Shown in pieces: positions 1 through 7,283 of a stretch of DNA of 63,358 nucleotides (position 1 is its first letter; each line of letters opens with the position of its first letter). This stretch comes from CAYWIT01 sp964458415. Its GTDB lineage: Bacteria > Pseudomonadota > Alphaproteobacteria > Micavibrionales > UBA2020. The DNA lies in contig CAYWIT010000016.1 of NCBI GenBank assembly GCA_964458415.1, positions 1-63,358 on the forward strand. Direction: 5' to 3'. The position numbers and the translations under genes were made by a program. Under the pieces are notes generated by a model, which worked only from the letters and a program-made list of their open reading frames with translations, had not been told where the DNA came from and ran no database searches.

Positions 1-2
1 AC

Positions 3-434
3 CAAGACACAGGCGAACGCCTTCTTGAAATAGAAGTACGCGGCAAACGCGGCGTAGGCTATTGCAAAAGTACGACAGGGGCAATCTTGCCCTTTCAACG
101 GATGCAAAAACGTCATTCTGACGCAAAACCGACAGATAAAATCTTTGGCAAAACCCGCAACGACCTTATCAATCAGGTCTTGGCGGATTGCAACTTGAAG
201 CACGACCGCGACGGCAACGTGAGGACGGCTTACAGTCTTCGCCACACGTATATCTGCCTTCGCTTGATGGAAGGTGCAGACATCTACCAAATCGCCAAAA
301 ACTGCCGAACATCCGTGGAAATGATTGAGCAGTTTTACGCCTCCCACATTAAAAACACGCTGGATGCGGCGGCGATTAACGTCAGAAAACCAAAGAAAAA
401 GAGGGTTAAAGACAAGGATGAAGATTCACCTTGA
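3..434 (+). CDS. Tyrosine recombinase (phage-type integrase), 5' partial
   Basis: The C-terminal 143 residues of a tyrosine site-specific recombinase; the reading frame is open from the window edge, so the start lies upstream. The catalytic domain is visible: an Arg-His pair in SLRHTY and the probable nucleophilic Tyr in EQFYASHI, followed by a Lys-rich tail. These enzymes cut and rejoin attachment sites to integrate or excise genetic elements. The gene reads toward, and ends 34 bp before, an intact tRNA-Ser. That is unusual, because integrases of tRNA-targeted elements normally lie on the 3' side of the tRNA. Whether this enzyme acts on the attachment-like sites near 19.63 and 22.34 kb is an inference; no other integrase gene is present in the window. 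Confidence 0.85.
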   Translation, partial: QDTGERLLEIEVRGKRGVGYCKSTTGAILPFQRMQKRHSDAKPTDKIFGKTRNDLINQVLADCNLKHDRDGNVRTAYSLRHTYICLRLMEGADIYQIAKNCRTSVEMIEQFYASHIKNTLDAAAINVRKPKKKRVKDKDEDSP

Positions 435-459
435 AAACCTCTGATTCCATGAGTATAAA
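431..459 (+). promoter_or_regulatory. Promoter of tRNA-Ser
   Basis: A sigma-70-like pair: TTGAAA, 17-bp spacer, TATAAA, ending 9 bp before the mature tRNA. The -35 hexamer overlaps the stop codon of the preceding integrase gene. Assigned by consensus and position only. Confidence 0.5.
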
Positions 460-468
460 AGCCTTGAC

Positions 469-558
469 GGACAGGTGGCCGAGTGGTTTAAGGCGTTGCT
501 CTCGAAAAGCAAAGTAGGGGTAACTCTACCGTGAGTTCGAATCTCACCCTGTCCGCCA
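469..558 (+). tRNA. tRNA-Ser(CGA)
   Basis: A complete 90-nt class II tRNA. The acceptor arms GGACAGG and CCTGTCC pair fully. The anticodon stem TTGCT/AGCAA encloses loop CTCGAAA (anticodon CGA, reads UCG). The variable arm is long (TAGGG...), the T arm contains GTTCGAATC, and CCA is encoded. It lies next to an integrase gene, and its 3' half recurs near 19.65 and 22.35 kb, so it is the probable attachment target of the island to its right. The anticodon stem-loop is a typical tyrosine-recombinase core: two inverted 5-bp arms around a 7-bp overlap. Confidence 0.95.
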
Positions 559-564
559 CGACAA

Positions 565-604
565 AAATCCCCGCGCTTTTTTAAGGCGCGGGGATTTGTT
601 TTTA
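565..604 (+). terminator. Intrinsic terminator of tRNA-Ser
   Basis: A 12-bp perfect stem (AAATCCCCGCGC with GCGCGGGGATTT) around a short loop, followed by T-rich sequence, just after the tRNA. Confidence 0.8.
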
Positions 605-790
605 GAAGAGAGGCTTCAAAGCTTGTTTCCTGCGAATGACTGTTTGGATATTCGCAAGCGTAATCATCGTCAACGGACACTCTTGCGCCGAAAGACCGCG
701 TTCTGCGATGTCGGCGAGGATGTTGGCGTAAAGCGCATGTAGTTGCGCCACGGTCATGTGTTCCAGTTCCTCTCTGCTGATGATAAACAT
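602..790 (-). CDS. Small hypothetical protein (62 aa)
   Basis: A 62-residue, probably helical, acidic-to-neutral protein that I do not recognise. The start is supported by an AGGAG motif 7-8 bases upstream of the ATG on the reverse strand. There is no signal peptide or membrane segment. It sits at the left edge of the island near ardA and the mob operon, where small accessory regulators are common; no function can be inferred. The composition (normal hydrophobic pattern, not low-complexity) and the ribosome site make it more likely real than chance. Confidence 0.5.
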   Translation of the reverse strand: MFIISREELEHMTVAQLHALYANILADIAERGLSAQECPLTMITLANIQTVIRRKQALKPLF

Positions 791-1323
791 TTTATGCTCC
801 TGTCATTTCCGACCGCGACCATCGCGGCCTTATGCGGCAGACAGGCCAGCGCGTATCGGCTCGGCGCACCGGATGGAATGAAATGGAGAAGCCTTCAGGC
901 TTGCGCCTGTCAAAGACGAACCGCTGGCAGGATGCAAATAAAAGAACGTGTGGTTGTGGGCAGAAAGACCCACGGCAGGAATCCGTATCAATTCAGAACA
1001 AGAACTTGGGCAAATGCGTCTATGGCGCACCGCGTTTTATGCGTACCGCACGAGGCCAACAGGTTGTCTTCGCCCATGCAGGTGACAATCGCTTTTGCAA
1101 TAGATGCGGATGCAAATTTTAGTGGGGGTAAATCCCCGACGACCGGAAAGCACAAAATGAGTCAGGAGAAAATTGCGTTTTTGGGGCTGTGCCCGCAATA
1201 ACGGCAGATTTTCTTGCTCATTTTCTGCTTGCCTGTCGCATCCCCTGAAACGCTCGCCGCTTGGCGTTCGGGTTTCATGCGAAACCCGCAGAACCAAAGA
1301 AAAGCCAAGAAAGGAAAAATGCC
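791..1323. other. Intergenic stretch with no supported gene
   Basis: About 530 bp between the small reverse-strand gene and ardA. Several short overlapping reading frames exist on both strands, but none has a convincing ribosome site, recognisable motif or consistent composition. It probably carries the promoters of the two flanking divergent genes. Confidence 0.4.
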
Positions 1324-1830
1324 ATGACAACGATTTATGCAAGACCCTATGATTTCTCCGCAAACGGACTTTATTTTGACAGCGTGGAGGAATATCAGGA
1401 GAAGGCCGCCAAGAACCTGAACGATTTTGGCGCCATCGTCGAAGAATACGAACTTGAATTCATCGACGGCGAAGAAATAGACTGCGCCCTGTTCCTCGCC
1501 TTGCGCGTGCATCAGGGGAATTTCGGCGCGTATCTCGACGTTTGCGACGATTGGACGGAAGACCAGAAACGCAAGGTCATTCTTGCCGTGGGAGAAGCCG
1601 GATATAAATTCGCCCTCGGCACGGACAGCCCCGACTCTCTGGACGTGGACATCTACGAACTCGACAGCCTGAAAGAACTGGCAGAACAGTTTGTGGATGA
1701 GGGCTTGTACGGAGAAATCCCGCCGTCACTCGCATATTATATTGATTATGACGCTATCGCCCGTGACCTTGGCATGGATTACAGCGAGGCCGAGATTGCT
1801 GGGGTGAAGTTGATTTACAGATGCCTATAA
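1324..1830 (+). CDS. ardA: ArdA-family antirestriction protein
   Basis: A 168-residue, strongly acidic protein with the features of ArdA: an N-terminal segment of the TIYARPYDFS type, high Asp/Glu content throughout, and the usual family length (about 165-170). ArdA proteins are DNA mimics that bind type I restriction-modification enzymes and protect incoming mobile DNA during transfer. I chose the ATG preceded by AAGGAAAAA rather than the in-frame upstream start. It lies next to a mobilization operon, the expected setting. A GC-rich hairpin follows the stop. Confidence 0.85.
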   Translation: MTTIYARPYDFSANGLYFDSVEEYQEKAAKNLNDFGAIVEEYELEFIDGEEIDCALFLALRVHQGNFGAYLDVCDDWTEDQKRKVILAVGEAGYKFALGTDSPDSLDVDIYELDSLKELAEQFVDEGLYGEIPPSLAYYIDYDAIARDLGMDYSEAEIAGVKLIYRCL

Positions 1831-1847
1831 ATCAGAGGGCAAAAAAT

Positions 1848-1877
1848 TTGCGCCGCCACCCACGGGTTGCGGCGCAA
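1848..1877 (-). terminator. Terminator at the end of the mob operon
   Basis: A perfect 9-bp inverted repeat (TTGCGCCGC / GCGGCGCAA). On the reverse strand it is followed by a TTTTTT tract, fitting an intrinsic terminator for the mobC-mobA-downstream gene operon. It may also end ardA transcription on the forward strand, where the T tract is weak. Confidence 0.65.
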
Positions 1878-1890
1878 TGATTTGAGAAAA

Positions 1891-2238
1891 TCAAAGACCT
1901 GCAAGAAGGGCGTTTCTTACATCTTCTTCCGACCACAAGAGCCGTTCAGGTTCGCCGCGTTGAAGGGTGGAACGCTTTTTGGTGATGGTTGTGCCGACTT
2001 TGTACGGTTTCACGACCGAGCCGGCAACCTGTTTATCTTCAACGATTTCTGATTTTAGAACGACAAGTTTCACGAACTCGCCATCTATAGCCGTGATTTG
2101 GGCAATCACTTTTTGCTTGCCCAACGGCTTCGGCTTGTATTTCCGGCTACGGCGGCGGTGGAGGTTTGGAGGCCAGATGGTCTCCAACCACTCTACCACA
2201 TCCGACTCTGCAAAGTCTTCGCTTGTTGTCCATGCCAT
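1891..2238 (-). CDS. Hypothetical protein, third gene of the mob operon
   Basis: A 115-residue basic protein with no recognised domain. It begins with a short acidic/Trp-containing stretch, then a very basic segment (HRRRSRKYKPKP), then a compact beta-like region (VIAQITAIDGEFVKLVVL). Its start lies 3 bp after the mobA stop on the reverse strand, so it is almost certainly co-transcribed and translationally coupled. A role in DNA transfer is inferred from position alone. Confidence 0.7.
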   Translation of the reverse strand: MAWTTSEDFAESDVVEWLETIWPPNLHRRRSRKYKPKPLGKQKVIAQITAIDGEFVKLVVLKSEIVEDKQVAGSVVKPYKVGTTITKKRSTLQRGEPERLLWSEEDVRNALLAGL

Positions 2239-2241
2239 GCG

Positions 2242-4185
2242 TTATCTCCCAGTCTTGTCCCATTTACTGTTGAACCGTGTGGACGCCTTGGGTGGTGGCG
2301 TCGTTACCTTGACCTTCTGTTTCGGGTCGAAAGCGGATTTTCCTCCATCGGGCTGCAACCCTGCACGGCGGAGGATTTCCTCGACCTCAAGGACACTCGT
2401 GCGGAGGTTGACCGTCGCCATCGGCGGGTCGATTTTCGGCCTGATGAAAGGCCTTGTGGCGATAGAAAGCAATTCGCTGTTGCTTCTCTGGCGCAATGTC
2501 GCCGTGAACGCCCTTTCGTCAAGGCGCTTTTCCGGCGGCGGCGACATGACGGAAACAGGCCAGAACGGAACGCCGTTGAGGGCGTAGCCCATGTTCATGA
2601 TGATGAAATAAAATTGTCTATTGGCCTCGATTTTGCGGGCTTCCTCTTCCTGTCTTACCTGCAATTCCGCGTACTGGCGGATATACTGGTTCAACAGGGC
2701 TTGCTTCTCGGCAACTTCCTTTTCATGCCGTTTCTCTTGGTATTCTTTTTCTTCTGCCGCCTTGATATGCAGGGTTTCAAGGGTGCGCTCGATCATCCGG
2801 CGGATTGCGCCGCGCATATCGTCGCTGACGAGGGTGCTTTCAAGCGCGGATTGCAGCATCGTCAAATCTCCTGACAGCAGGGCGATTTTGCTCTGAACCT
2901 CGGCCATTTTCTCGGCAATCGGTATGGTTTCAACGGTCTTGACAGGCTGCGGAGGCTCTGCCGCCGTGGAAACATACCGCGCTATCTCGCGCCGGATGCG
3001 CGTAGCCTCGCGCTTGTGCTCTTCCTTGTATCGGTTGACCGTCTTTTGCAGGTCTTGACGCTCAAGAAGATGTGACCGGACAAGCGCGTGCAGCTCTTTC
3101 CGGTCTCTGTCGAGCGCGGCGCGGGTTTCGGCTTCGTTCAGGGCGCGGACTTTTTTATACGCGCCAGTGGCCTTGTGCCAGATGCCCTTGAACCCGCGCG
3201 GCAGACGCTCCGCCCGCGCACGGGTTTCTTGCACCCAGCGCTTTTCCTGCTGCTCTATCAGCGCGGCGCGTACTGTGCGCTGATGGTGGACTAGAAGGCG
3301 GATTTCCCGCACCAGAGGTGCGCGAATGTCTTTGGCTTGCCGCTTGGCGTCGGCGAGATATTTTTGCAAATTCTCGCCTATGCGTTCGGCGAGATACGCC
3401 TTTGCCTGATCGACCGTGGGCAGGGCTTCCGGCTTGCCCAAGCGGGCTTTAAGCTCCCGCGTGCCAATATCAATCCACCGCGTGAGAGAATAAACCCCGC
3501 CCGCCATATCCAAGGCGACAAATCCGCGCCTGTCGCCCTTGGCGAGCAGGAAGCCGCGTTCCTGCAACGCCGCGACGAAGGTTTTCAGGGTATCGGATTG
3601 CTCCCATGCCGACTTGAACAAGGCTTTCATGGCTTGCGGGTCTTCAGAGAGCCGCACGGCCTGACGGTGTTCCTCCCGTGTCAAATGCCAAGGGCTTCGC
3701 TGCTGCATCCCGCCGTGCTCCGCACGCATCATACCTTTTGGCAGTTTCCAGCCGTGCCGCAAGTACAGTCCGCGAGAAACGTCCATGAGCTTCTTTTTGA
3801 AGTGCGCCATGTTCACGGCGACCAGTTTTGCCGTGTCGATGCGCGACCAGACGACGTGGCAATGCCGCCGCCCGTTCTTTTCGTGGAAGACGATGATGCG
3901 TGGTTGCCCCAATAACAGCAGTTTTTTCTCGATTTCTTCGATTGCCGCTTCAAAATCCTCAATCGGCACATCTGCGTCCTCGGGTGGATTTAGGGACAGG
4001 GAGAACAGGAATTGCTCGCACCGCGTGCCACGGCTCATGGCATAGGCTTCCTGCAATGCCCCTTCGAGGGTGGCCGAGATAAATCCCTTGATTTCATGCA
4101 CCGTCACATGGTCGTTGTCGTCGCCATTGAGCAGGTGTTTGGCCAGTTCCGTGGAATTCGCCCTCTGACTGGCCTTGAGGATCAT
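2242..4185 (-). CDS. mobA: Relaxase / mobilization nuclease (MobA/VirD2-like)
   Basis: A 647-residue relaxase. The N-terminal nuclease domain (about 1-230) begins MILKASQRA and contains a His-rich metal-binding motif (FHEKNGRRHCHVVWSR, about residues 100-116). The rest is long, charged and probably coiled-coil (about 280-520), followed by a Pro-rich tail. Relaxases nick the origin of transfer, stay covalently bound to the 5' end and lead the strand into the recipient. The gene overlaps mobC by 4 bp, so it is translationally coupled. No type IV coupling or mating-pair genes are in the window; as far as visible, the element is mobilizable rather than self-transmissible. Confidence 0.85.
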   Translation of the reverse strand: MILKASQRANSTELAKHLLNGDDNDHVTVHEIKGFISATLEGALQEAYAMSRGTRCEQFLFSLSLNPPEDADVPIEDFEAAIEEIEKKLLLLGQPRIIVFHEKNGRRHCHVVWSRIDTAKLVAVNMAHFKKKLMDVSRGLYLRHGWKLPKGMMRAEHGGMQQRSPWHLTREEHRQAVRLSEDPQAMKALFKSAWEQSDTLKTFVAALQERGFLLAKGDRRGFVALDMAGGVYSLTRWIDIGTRELKARLGKPEALPTVDQAKAYLAERIGENLQKYLADAKRQAKDIRAPLVREIRLLVHHQRTVRAALIEQQEKRWVQETRARAERLPRGFKGIWHKATGAYKKVRALNEAETRAALDRDRKELHALVRSHLLERQDLQKTVNRYKEEHKREATRIRREIARYVSTAAEPPQPVKTVETIPIAEKMAEVQSKIALLSGDLTMLQSALESTLVSDDMRGAIRRMIERTLETLHIKAAEEKEYQEKRHEKEVAEKQALLNQYIRQYAELQVRQEEEARKIEANRQFYFIIMNMGYALNGVPFWPVSVMSPPPEKRLDERAFTATLRQRSNSELLSIATRPFIRPKIDPPMATVNLRTSVLEVEEILRRAGLQPDGGKSAFDPKQKVKVTTPPPKASTRFNSKWDKTGR

Positions 4186-4580
4186 GACACGGCCTCATAG
4201 CCCAAGGCTTTGACCACCAGAGCGCGGATTTCCGACACTTCCGCGCAGGCCGTCTGGAGGGCTTTTTCCGTCTCCTTCGTGATGGGCAAAGACCCGCTAT
4301 GGGCGGCTTTGGCAAGCTGGTTCAGGTTGTTCGACAGCCGCCCTTTGCCGAGCGCCCCCAGCAGTTGCGTCAGGGCTTGCTCGTCCTGCACCGGACGGCG
4401 GAACACCCGTTTTTGCGGGGTGGGGTTCTCGAACAGGCAATGCCGGACGTACTGCCCCAAGGTCATAGCGCCTGCGTCCGCGCCCAGCTTGCGTTTTTGC
4501 GCGGGCGTTATCCGCAGGGAGAAAAACACCGAGTATTCGTTCTCCGCATTATCAGCTTTTTCTTCCGTTTCATCTGTCAT
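4182..4580 (-). CDS. mobC: Relaxosome accessory protein (MobC-like)
   Basis: A 132-residue protein with an acidic N-terminus, a ribbon-helix-helix-like segment (VFFSLRITPAQKRKLG) and a helical C-terminal region with LGKGRLSNNLNQLAKAA, characteristic of MobC-type relaxosome proteins. These bind near the nick site, help melt oriT and recruit the relaxase. It is first in the operon, overlaps mobA by 4 bp and sits next to the palindromic candidate oriT. Confidence 0.8.
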   Translation of the reverse strand: MTDETEEKADNAENEYSVFFSLRITPAQKRKLGADAGAMTLGQYVRHCLFENPTPQKRVFRRPVQDEQALTQLLGALGKGRLSNNLNQLAKAAHSGSLPITKETEKALQTACAEVSEIRALVVKALGYEAVS

Positions 4581-4625
4581 GCGCTCCCCCTTTGGAATGC
4601 AGATAGAGATTAACGGATCATAAAA

Positions 4626-4662
4626 TTACCAAGTCTAAGAGCGTCAATTACGCTCTTGGTAA
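4626..4662. other. Candidate origin of transfer (oriT) palindromes
   Basis: Two interlocked inverted repeats lie 46 bp upstream of mobC: AAGAGCG/CGCTCTT around a 7-nt loop, and TTACCAAG/CTTGGTAA on the outside. They can form alternative hairpins, a layout common at oriT sites. The placement just upstream of mobC-mobA fits. No known nick consensus was recognised. Confidence 0.4.
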
Positions 4663-4929
4663 CGAGTCATTTTTTGGCTCTGCTTATACTTTCAGGCTAT
4701 CAAGCGTTCATTAAGCAAAGTTTAAAAAGAGTTACTTGTGCGGCACACAAGCACCCCAAAAACTTGACGCGACGACGACCGCAGGGTATGTCTAACCGCG
4801 TGACTCGCAGAGAATTTTCGCCTCTAAACCGCCGTTTTCAGGCGAGCAACAAAGTTGCAAAAATTATTTTCTTGCAGGACGCGCCACTTGCGCGTGTATG
4901 GCAAGCTGTGTATTGTACTACACTTCCGG

Positions 4930-5400
4930 CTCTGTCGAGTCGTCCGTTCCATCCAATACTAAGCTTGGCAAGGGGTGTTCTCCCGCACCCCGTTGCATCC
5001 CCCAAGGCAGGAAGGGCTTCGCCCCTCCCGATACCATGCTCACCCGCATGGCATTCCCACCCCGCAAGAGAAAGCAGGGGGCTACTGCCGCCCTCAAAGT
5101 GGCATACTCACGTATATCACTTTCCACCCCGTGGTACTCTCGCATCGCACAACGCGGCACCTATGCTTCGGGCATATCCACCGCTGGGGTTGCTTCCGTG
5201 GTGGAGGCCATTCCCGTCTCCGGTAGGTGGCCCTACCAACCTTGTGCAGTTTGGATGCGCACCAAGGGAGCCTTCGGAGCTCCCTGTGGAACCCATCGAC
5301 CAAGGGCATTTCATGTTCCCTTGGAGCCCTCGATCGTCCCATGAATGGTTTGATCCGGCGCGGCTTCTGGCCAAGGTTCGACCTTGGCAATCCTTTTAGA
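4930..5400. ncRNA. Hairpin-dense non-coding region, possible structured RNA
   Basis: Between the mob operon and fic there is about 900 bp without a credible gene. At least eight local inverted repeats occur in 420 bp: 4972-4977/4986-4991, 5014-5017/5021-5024, 5034-5039/5046-5051, 5177-5182/5200-5205, 5222-5227/5232-5237, 5265-5271/5279-5285, 5300-5306/5318-5324 and 5370-5377/5381-5388. The last is followed by CCTTTT, as in a terminator. Several frames are open on both strands but without ribosome sites or protein-like composition. A structured RNA or an extended transfer/replication region are both possible; I do not recognise a known family. Confidence 0.3.
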
Positions 5401-5438
5401 CATCCTCAAACTAGGCGTTTTAGGCGGCAAATTCCGGC

Positions 5439-5486
5439 TTGTGAAATCGGGTATAATCGGGTATAATCGGGTATGAAATCGGATAT
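5439..5486 (+). promoter_or_regulatory. Promoter of fic inside a 10-bp tandem repeat
   Basis: Three exact tandem copies of AATCGGGTAT (from 5445) plus an imperfect fourth (from 5477). The repeats create two TATAAT hexamers, at 5452 and 5462. TTGTGA at 5439 lies 17 bp before the second. The array therefore doubles as promoter and possible operator, and a change in copy number would alter promoter spacing. Confidence 0.5.
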
Positions 5487-5498
5487 CATAGGCCCGTT

Positions 5499-6557
5499 AT
5501 GCAAGAACCCAAGATTGCCGTTACCCAAGAGCTTTTAAAGCTCATTGCCGAAATTGACGAATTTAAGGGCAAATGGGAAGCCCTTAAAAACATGTCGCCG
5601 GAGCGGCTGCGCCAGCTCCGCAAAGTAGCGACCATCGAAAGCATCGGATCATCCACCCGGATCGAGGGCGCGAAGCTCACCGATATGCAGGTGGAAACCC
5701 TGCTGTCTAATTTAACGGCAACCTCATTCAAAAGCCGGGACGAGCAGGAAGTGGCGGGCTATGCCGAGGCGATGGATACGATATTCCAAGCCTATGAGGA
5801 TATGACCATCACCGAAAACCATATTCGCCAGCTTCACCAGACACTCTTGCGGCACAGCAACAAGGATGAGCGCCATCGGGGGGATTACAAGAAGCTTGAT
5901 AATCACGTTGTCGCCATCGACGAACACGGCAAGGAAATAGGCGTGGTCTTTGAAACTGCCACGCCGTTTGACACCCCCCGCGAAATGGAAGAGTTGGTGC
6001 GGTGGGTTAATAAGGCTATTGCCGAAAACAGCCTTCACCCACTTTTGATCGTGGCTGTCTTTATCGTTGTGTTTCTGGCCATACACCCGTTTCAGGATGG
6101 AAACGGGCGGCTATCGCGCATCCTCACCACGCTCATGCTGCTCCGCGCCGGATATGTGTATGTGCCCTATGCTTCTCTGGAAAGCGTGGTCGAGGATAAC
6201 AAGGATTTGTACTACAAAGCGCTGCGCCGCACACAAACCACACTCAAAACCGATGCACCCGATTGGGAGCCTTGGCTTGGATTTTTTCTGCGCTGCTTGA
6301 AAAAGCAAAAAGCTAACCTTGCCGCCAAAATCGAAAAAGAGAAGGCTGGCGACGATACGGCCCTGCCTGCGCTGTCAGTGCAGGTCTTGGAACTGCTCAA
6401 AAAGCATGAGCGCCTAACCATTGCAGAGATTGCGGAACATACAGGCGCAAACCAGAATACGCTGAAAGTGCGTTTGAGAGAGCTGGTTGCTATGGGGCGC
6501 ATTCAGCGGCATGGTAAGGCTAGGGCGACTTGGTATAATATTGTCGGACACGAGTAA
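5499..6557 (+). CDS. Fic-domain protein (class II, probable AMP transferase)
   Basis: A 352-residue Fic protein. The core motif HPFQDGNGR starts at His196, which is the catalytic base in this family; most such enzymes transfer AMP from ATP to a Ser/Thr/Tyr hydroxyl of a target protein. An N-terminal inhibitory motif STRIEG (residues 52-57, pattern S/T-x-x-x-E-G) marks it as class II, where this Glu blocks the ATP gamma-phosphate site until relieved. The C-terminal 70 residues (LTIAEIAEHTG...TLKVRLREL) look like a winged helix, suggesting DNA binding and autoregulation, perhaps at the repeats in its own promoter. No separate antitoxin gene is adjacent. All key residues are intact. The target is unknown. 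Confidence 0.88.
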   Translation: MQEPKIAVTQELLKLIAEIDEFKGKWEALKNMSPERLRQLRKVATIESIGSSTRIEGAKLTDMQVETLLSNLTATSFKSRDEQEVAGYAEAMDTIFQAYEDMTITENHIRQLHQTLLRHSNKDERHRGDYKKLDNHVVAIDEHGKEIGVVFETATPFDTPREMEELVRWVNKAIAENSLHPLLIVAVFIVVFLAIHPFQDGNGRLSRILTTLMLLRAGYVYVPYASLESVVEDNKDLYYKALRRTQTTLKTDAPDWEPWLGFFLRCLKKQKANLAAKIEKEKAGDDTALPALSVQVLELLKKHERLTIAEIAEHTGANQNTLKVRLRELVAMGRIQRHGKARATWYNIVGHE

Positions 6558-7283
6558 AATATTGAGTGACAATCAGAATAATTTAAAGGCCGCTGATCTA
6601 AAAGAATTAGTTGGATTATTGTAGTTGCTTTCCTCTTTGAGAAGCTTGTTTTTTTCATCGTCGCAAATGGCTGCGAGAAAAAACGTATTCATTTAGCATT
6701 CATAATTGTCAGCTGTATTTGGAGTGAAATATTGCCCGTATGAAACTGTTTTTCTCGTATATTAAAAAATATTTTTTGATACGGATGGGCGTTCCAAAAG
6801 AAAAAGAAACAAGAGCAAAAGAGCGATATAAATCAAATGATTATATCGCTTATCCTTTTGTAAATCCTCCCGCTCATAAATTGCCATATTCTGAGAACAA
6901 AGTGCGACCCTATTAGAAATGATAGGTAGACGCAATGTGCTCTGCTGAATAGGATCGCTGGTTGATTCGATTTAGCCATTTTGAGCAAGGCTGTAGAGAA
7001 AGATGTTTGTGAAGAATGCGGCGCTATTTGTTTTCCGGTCTGCTTTCTCTGGGCGCGTAATACCGCGTTCGCAAAGAGGATAAAATTGGTGCGGTTACAG
7101 ATGTATGTTGCAAATAATAATTGATAATCCTTTGTTCCAAAATGGGTAATTTGATATGGTCTCGGCTGAAATAATTTTGCAGGTGAATTTTGTTTATGTC
7201 CTTTTTGAAACCTCTCAAAAAAACAATCGGCAGCAGGGGCGATGACGCGGTCATCACAGGAGCGGCGTGAAGGAAAGTTGAAC
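6558..7283. other. AT-rich intergenic region without a supported gene
   Basis: About 725 bp, markedly AT-rich. A reverse-strand frame of 150 codons exists (6833-7285) but its composition (many Phe, Ser, Cys, Arg and no motif) and lack of a ribosome site argue against it. The one clear structure is a perfect 10-bp inverted repeat (6822-6831 with 6841-6850), which could be a terminator-like hairpin or an operator. Confidence 0.4.

Noticed and set aside
743..1201. Forward open frame of 152 codons left of ardA
   Set aside because: Overlaps the start of a better-supported reverse gene, no ribosome site, composition not protein-like.
4656..5399. Long forward open frame (247 codons) between mobC and fic
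   Set aside because: Overlaps other open frames on both strands, has no ribosome site, is rich in Pro/Arg/Ser as expected from skewed composition, and covers the hairpin cluster.
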